Assembly: GCA_937916485.1 (NCBI GenBank)
Contig: CALFSV010000089.1
Span: 1 to 5,412 of the forward strand
Source of the DNA: an uncultured Paracoccaceae bacterium
GTDB taxonomy: Bacteria; Pseudomonadota; Alphaproteobacteria; Rhodobacterales; Rhodobacteraceae
DNA: 5,412 nucleotides
Direction: 5' to 3'
The translations under genes were made by a program, and so were the position numbers. The notes under the pieces are model-generated. The model saw nothing but the letters and a program-made list of their open reading frames with translations, was not told the DNA's origin and searched no databases. Within the stretch, counting starts at the first letter, position 1. The number at the start of each line of letters is the position of its first letter. Of this stretch, positions 5,342 through 5,412 are shown piece by piece.

Positions 5342-5412
5342 ATGCGCTATGTATCGACCCGGGGTCAGGCCCCTGAACTCAGCTTCGAGGAGGCGATGCT
5401 CAGCGGGCTTGC
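5342..5412 (+). CDS. thrC: Threonine synthase, N-terminal 23 codons (cut by right edge)
   Basis: The ATG at 5342 opens a frame beginning MRYVSTRGQAPELSFEEAML, the typical start of bacterial threonine synthase, which has (M)-x-Y-x-S-TRG followed by a FxxA(V/M)L block. The enzyme uses pyridoxal phosphate to convert O-phosphohomoserine to threonine in the cytoplasm; the catalytic lysine lies beyond the edge. GAGG at 5332-5335 is a well-placed ribosome binding site 6 nt upstream. Only 13 nt separate it from the surf1 stop and no terminator is visible, so it is probably co-transcribed with surf1. A surf1-thrC neighbourhood is, to my knowledge, common in Rhodobacteraceae. The call rests on a short fragment plus context. 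Confidence 0.88.
   Translation, partial: MRYVSTRGQAPELSFEEAMLSGL

Noticed and set aside
1..5412. Novel defence, mobile or CRISPR system
   Set aside because: All coding space is accounted for by well-known housekeeping families in a conserved order. There are no direct repeat arrays, transposase or integrase motifs, or obvious composition breaks.

Overview
The window holds the subunit II/III gene cluster of an aa3-type cytochrome c oxidase, together with its assembly factors. The source is almost certainly an alphaproteobacterium of the Rhodobacteraceae (Roseobacter/Paracoccus-like). This rests on three points: the gene order coxB-ctaB-small ORF-ctaG-coxC-surf1-thrC; a CoxB with the long insert between the aromatic motif and the CuA domain that is familiar from Paracoccus; and moderately G+C-rich coding sequence. 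The species cannot be named from this sequence alone.

Layout: positions 1-891 (minus strand) carry the first 297 codons of tldD, a zinc-metalloprotease family gene that runs off the left edge. Positions 892-1074 form the divergent control region. It contains an 8-bp inverted repeat that encloses a 15-bp element fitting the RegA/PrrA redox-regulator consensus as I recall it, a possible -10 box, and the coxB leader. From 1075 to the right edge all genes are on the plus strand: coxB (1075-1950), a 92-nt gap with two terminator-like hairpins, ctaB (2043-2969), a 61-codon single-membrane-segment gene (2969-3154), ctaG (3151-3726), coxC (3751-4557), a 99-nt gap with a strong GC hairpin, surf1 (4657-5328), and the first 23 codons of thrC (5342-5412).

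How the genes work together: CoxB (CuA subunit, electron entry from cytochrome c) and CoxC are structural subunits. CtaB farnesylates heme b to heme O, the precursor of heme a. CtaG delivers copper to the CuB site of subunit I. Surf1 assists heme a insertion. The small protein is probably a CoxF-like accessory. Subunit I (coxA/ctaD) is not in the window; in Rhodobacter and Paracoccus it is encoded elsewhere. ctaB, the small gene and ctaG overlap or abut, which suggests translational coupling. The hairpins sit exactly where stoichiometric subunit genes give way to catalytic assembly-factor genes (coxB to ctaB, coxC to surf1), so they may lower expression of the assembly factors without fully ending the operon.

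No mobile elements, CRISPR arrays, tRNA/rRNA genes or unknown multi-gene system were seen. The points worth a second look are regulatory: the candidate redox-regulator site and the intra-operon hairpins.
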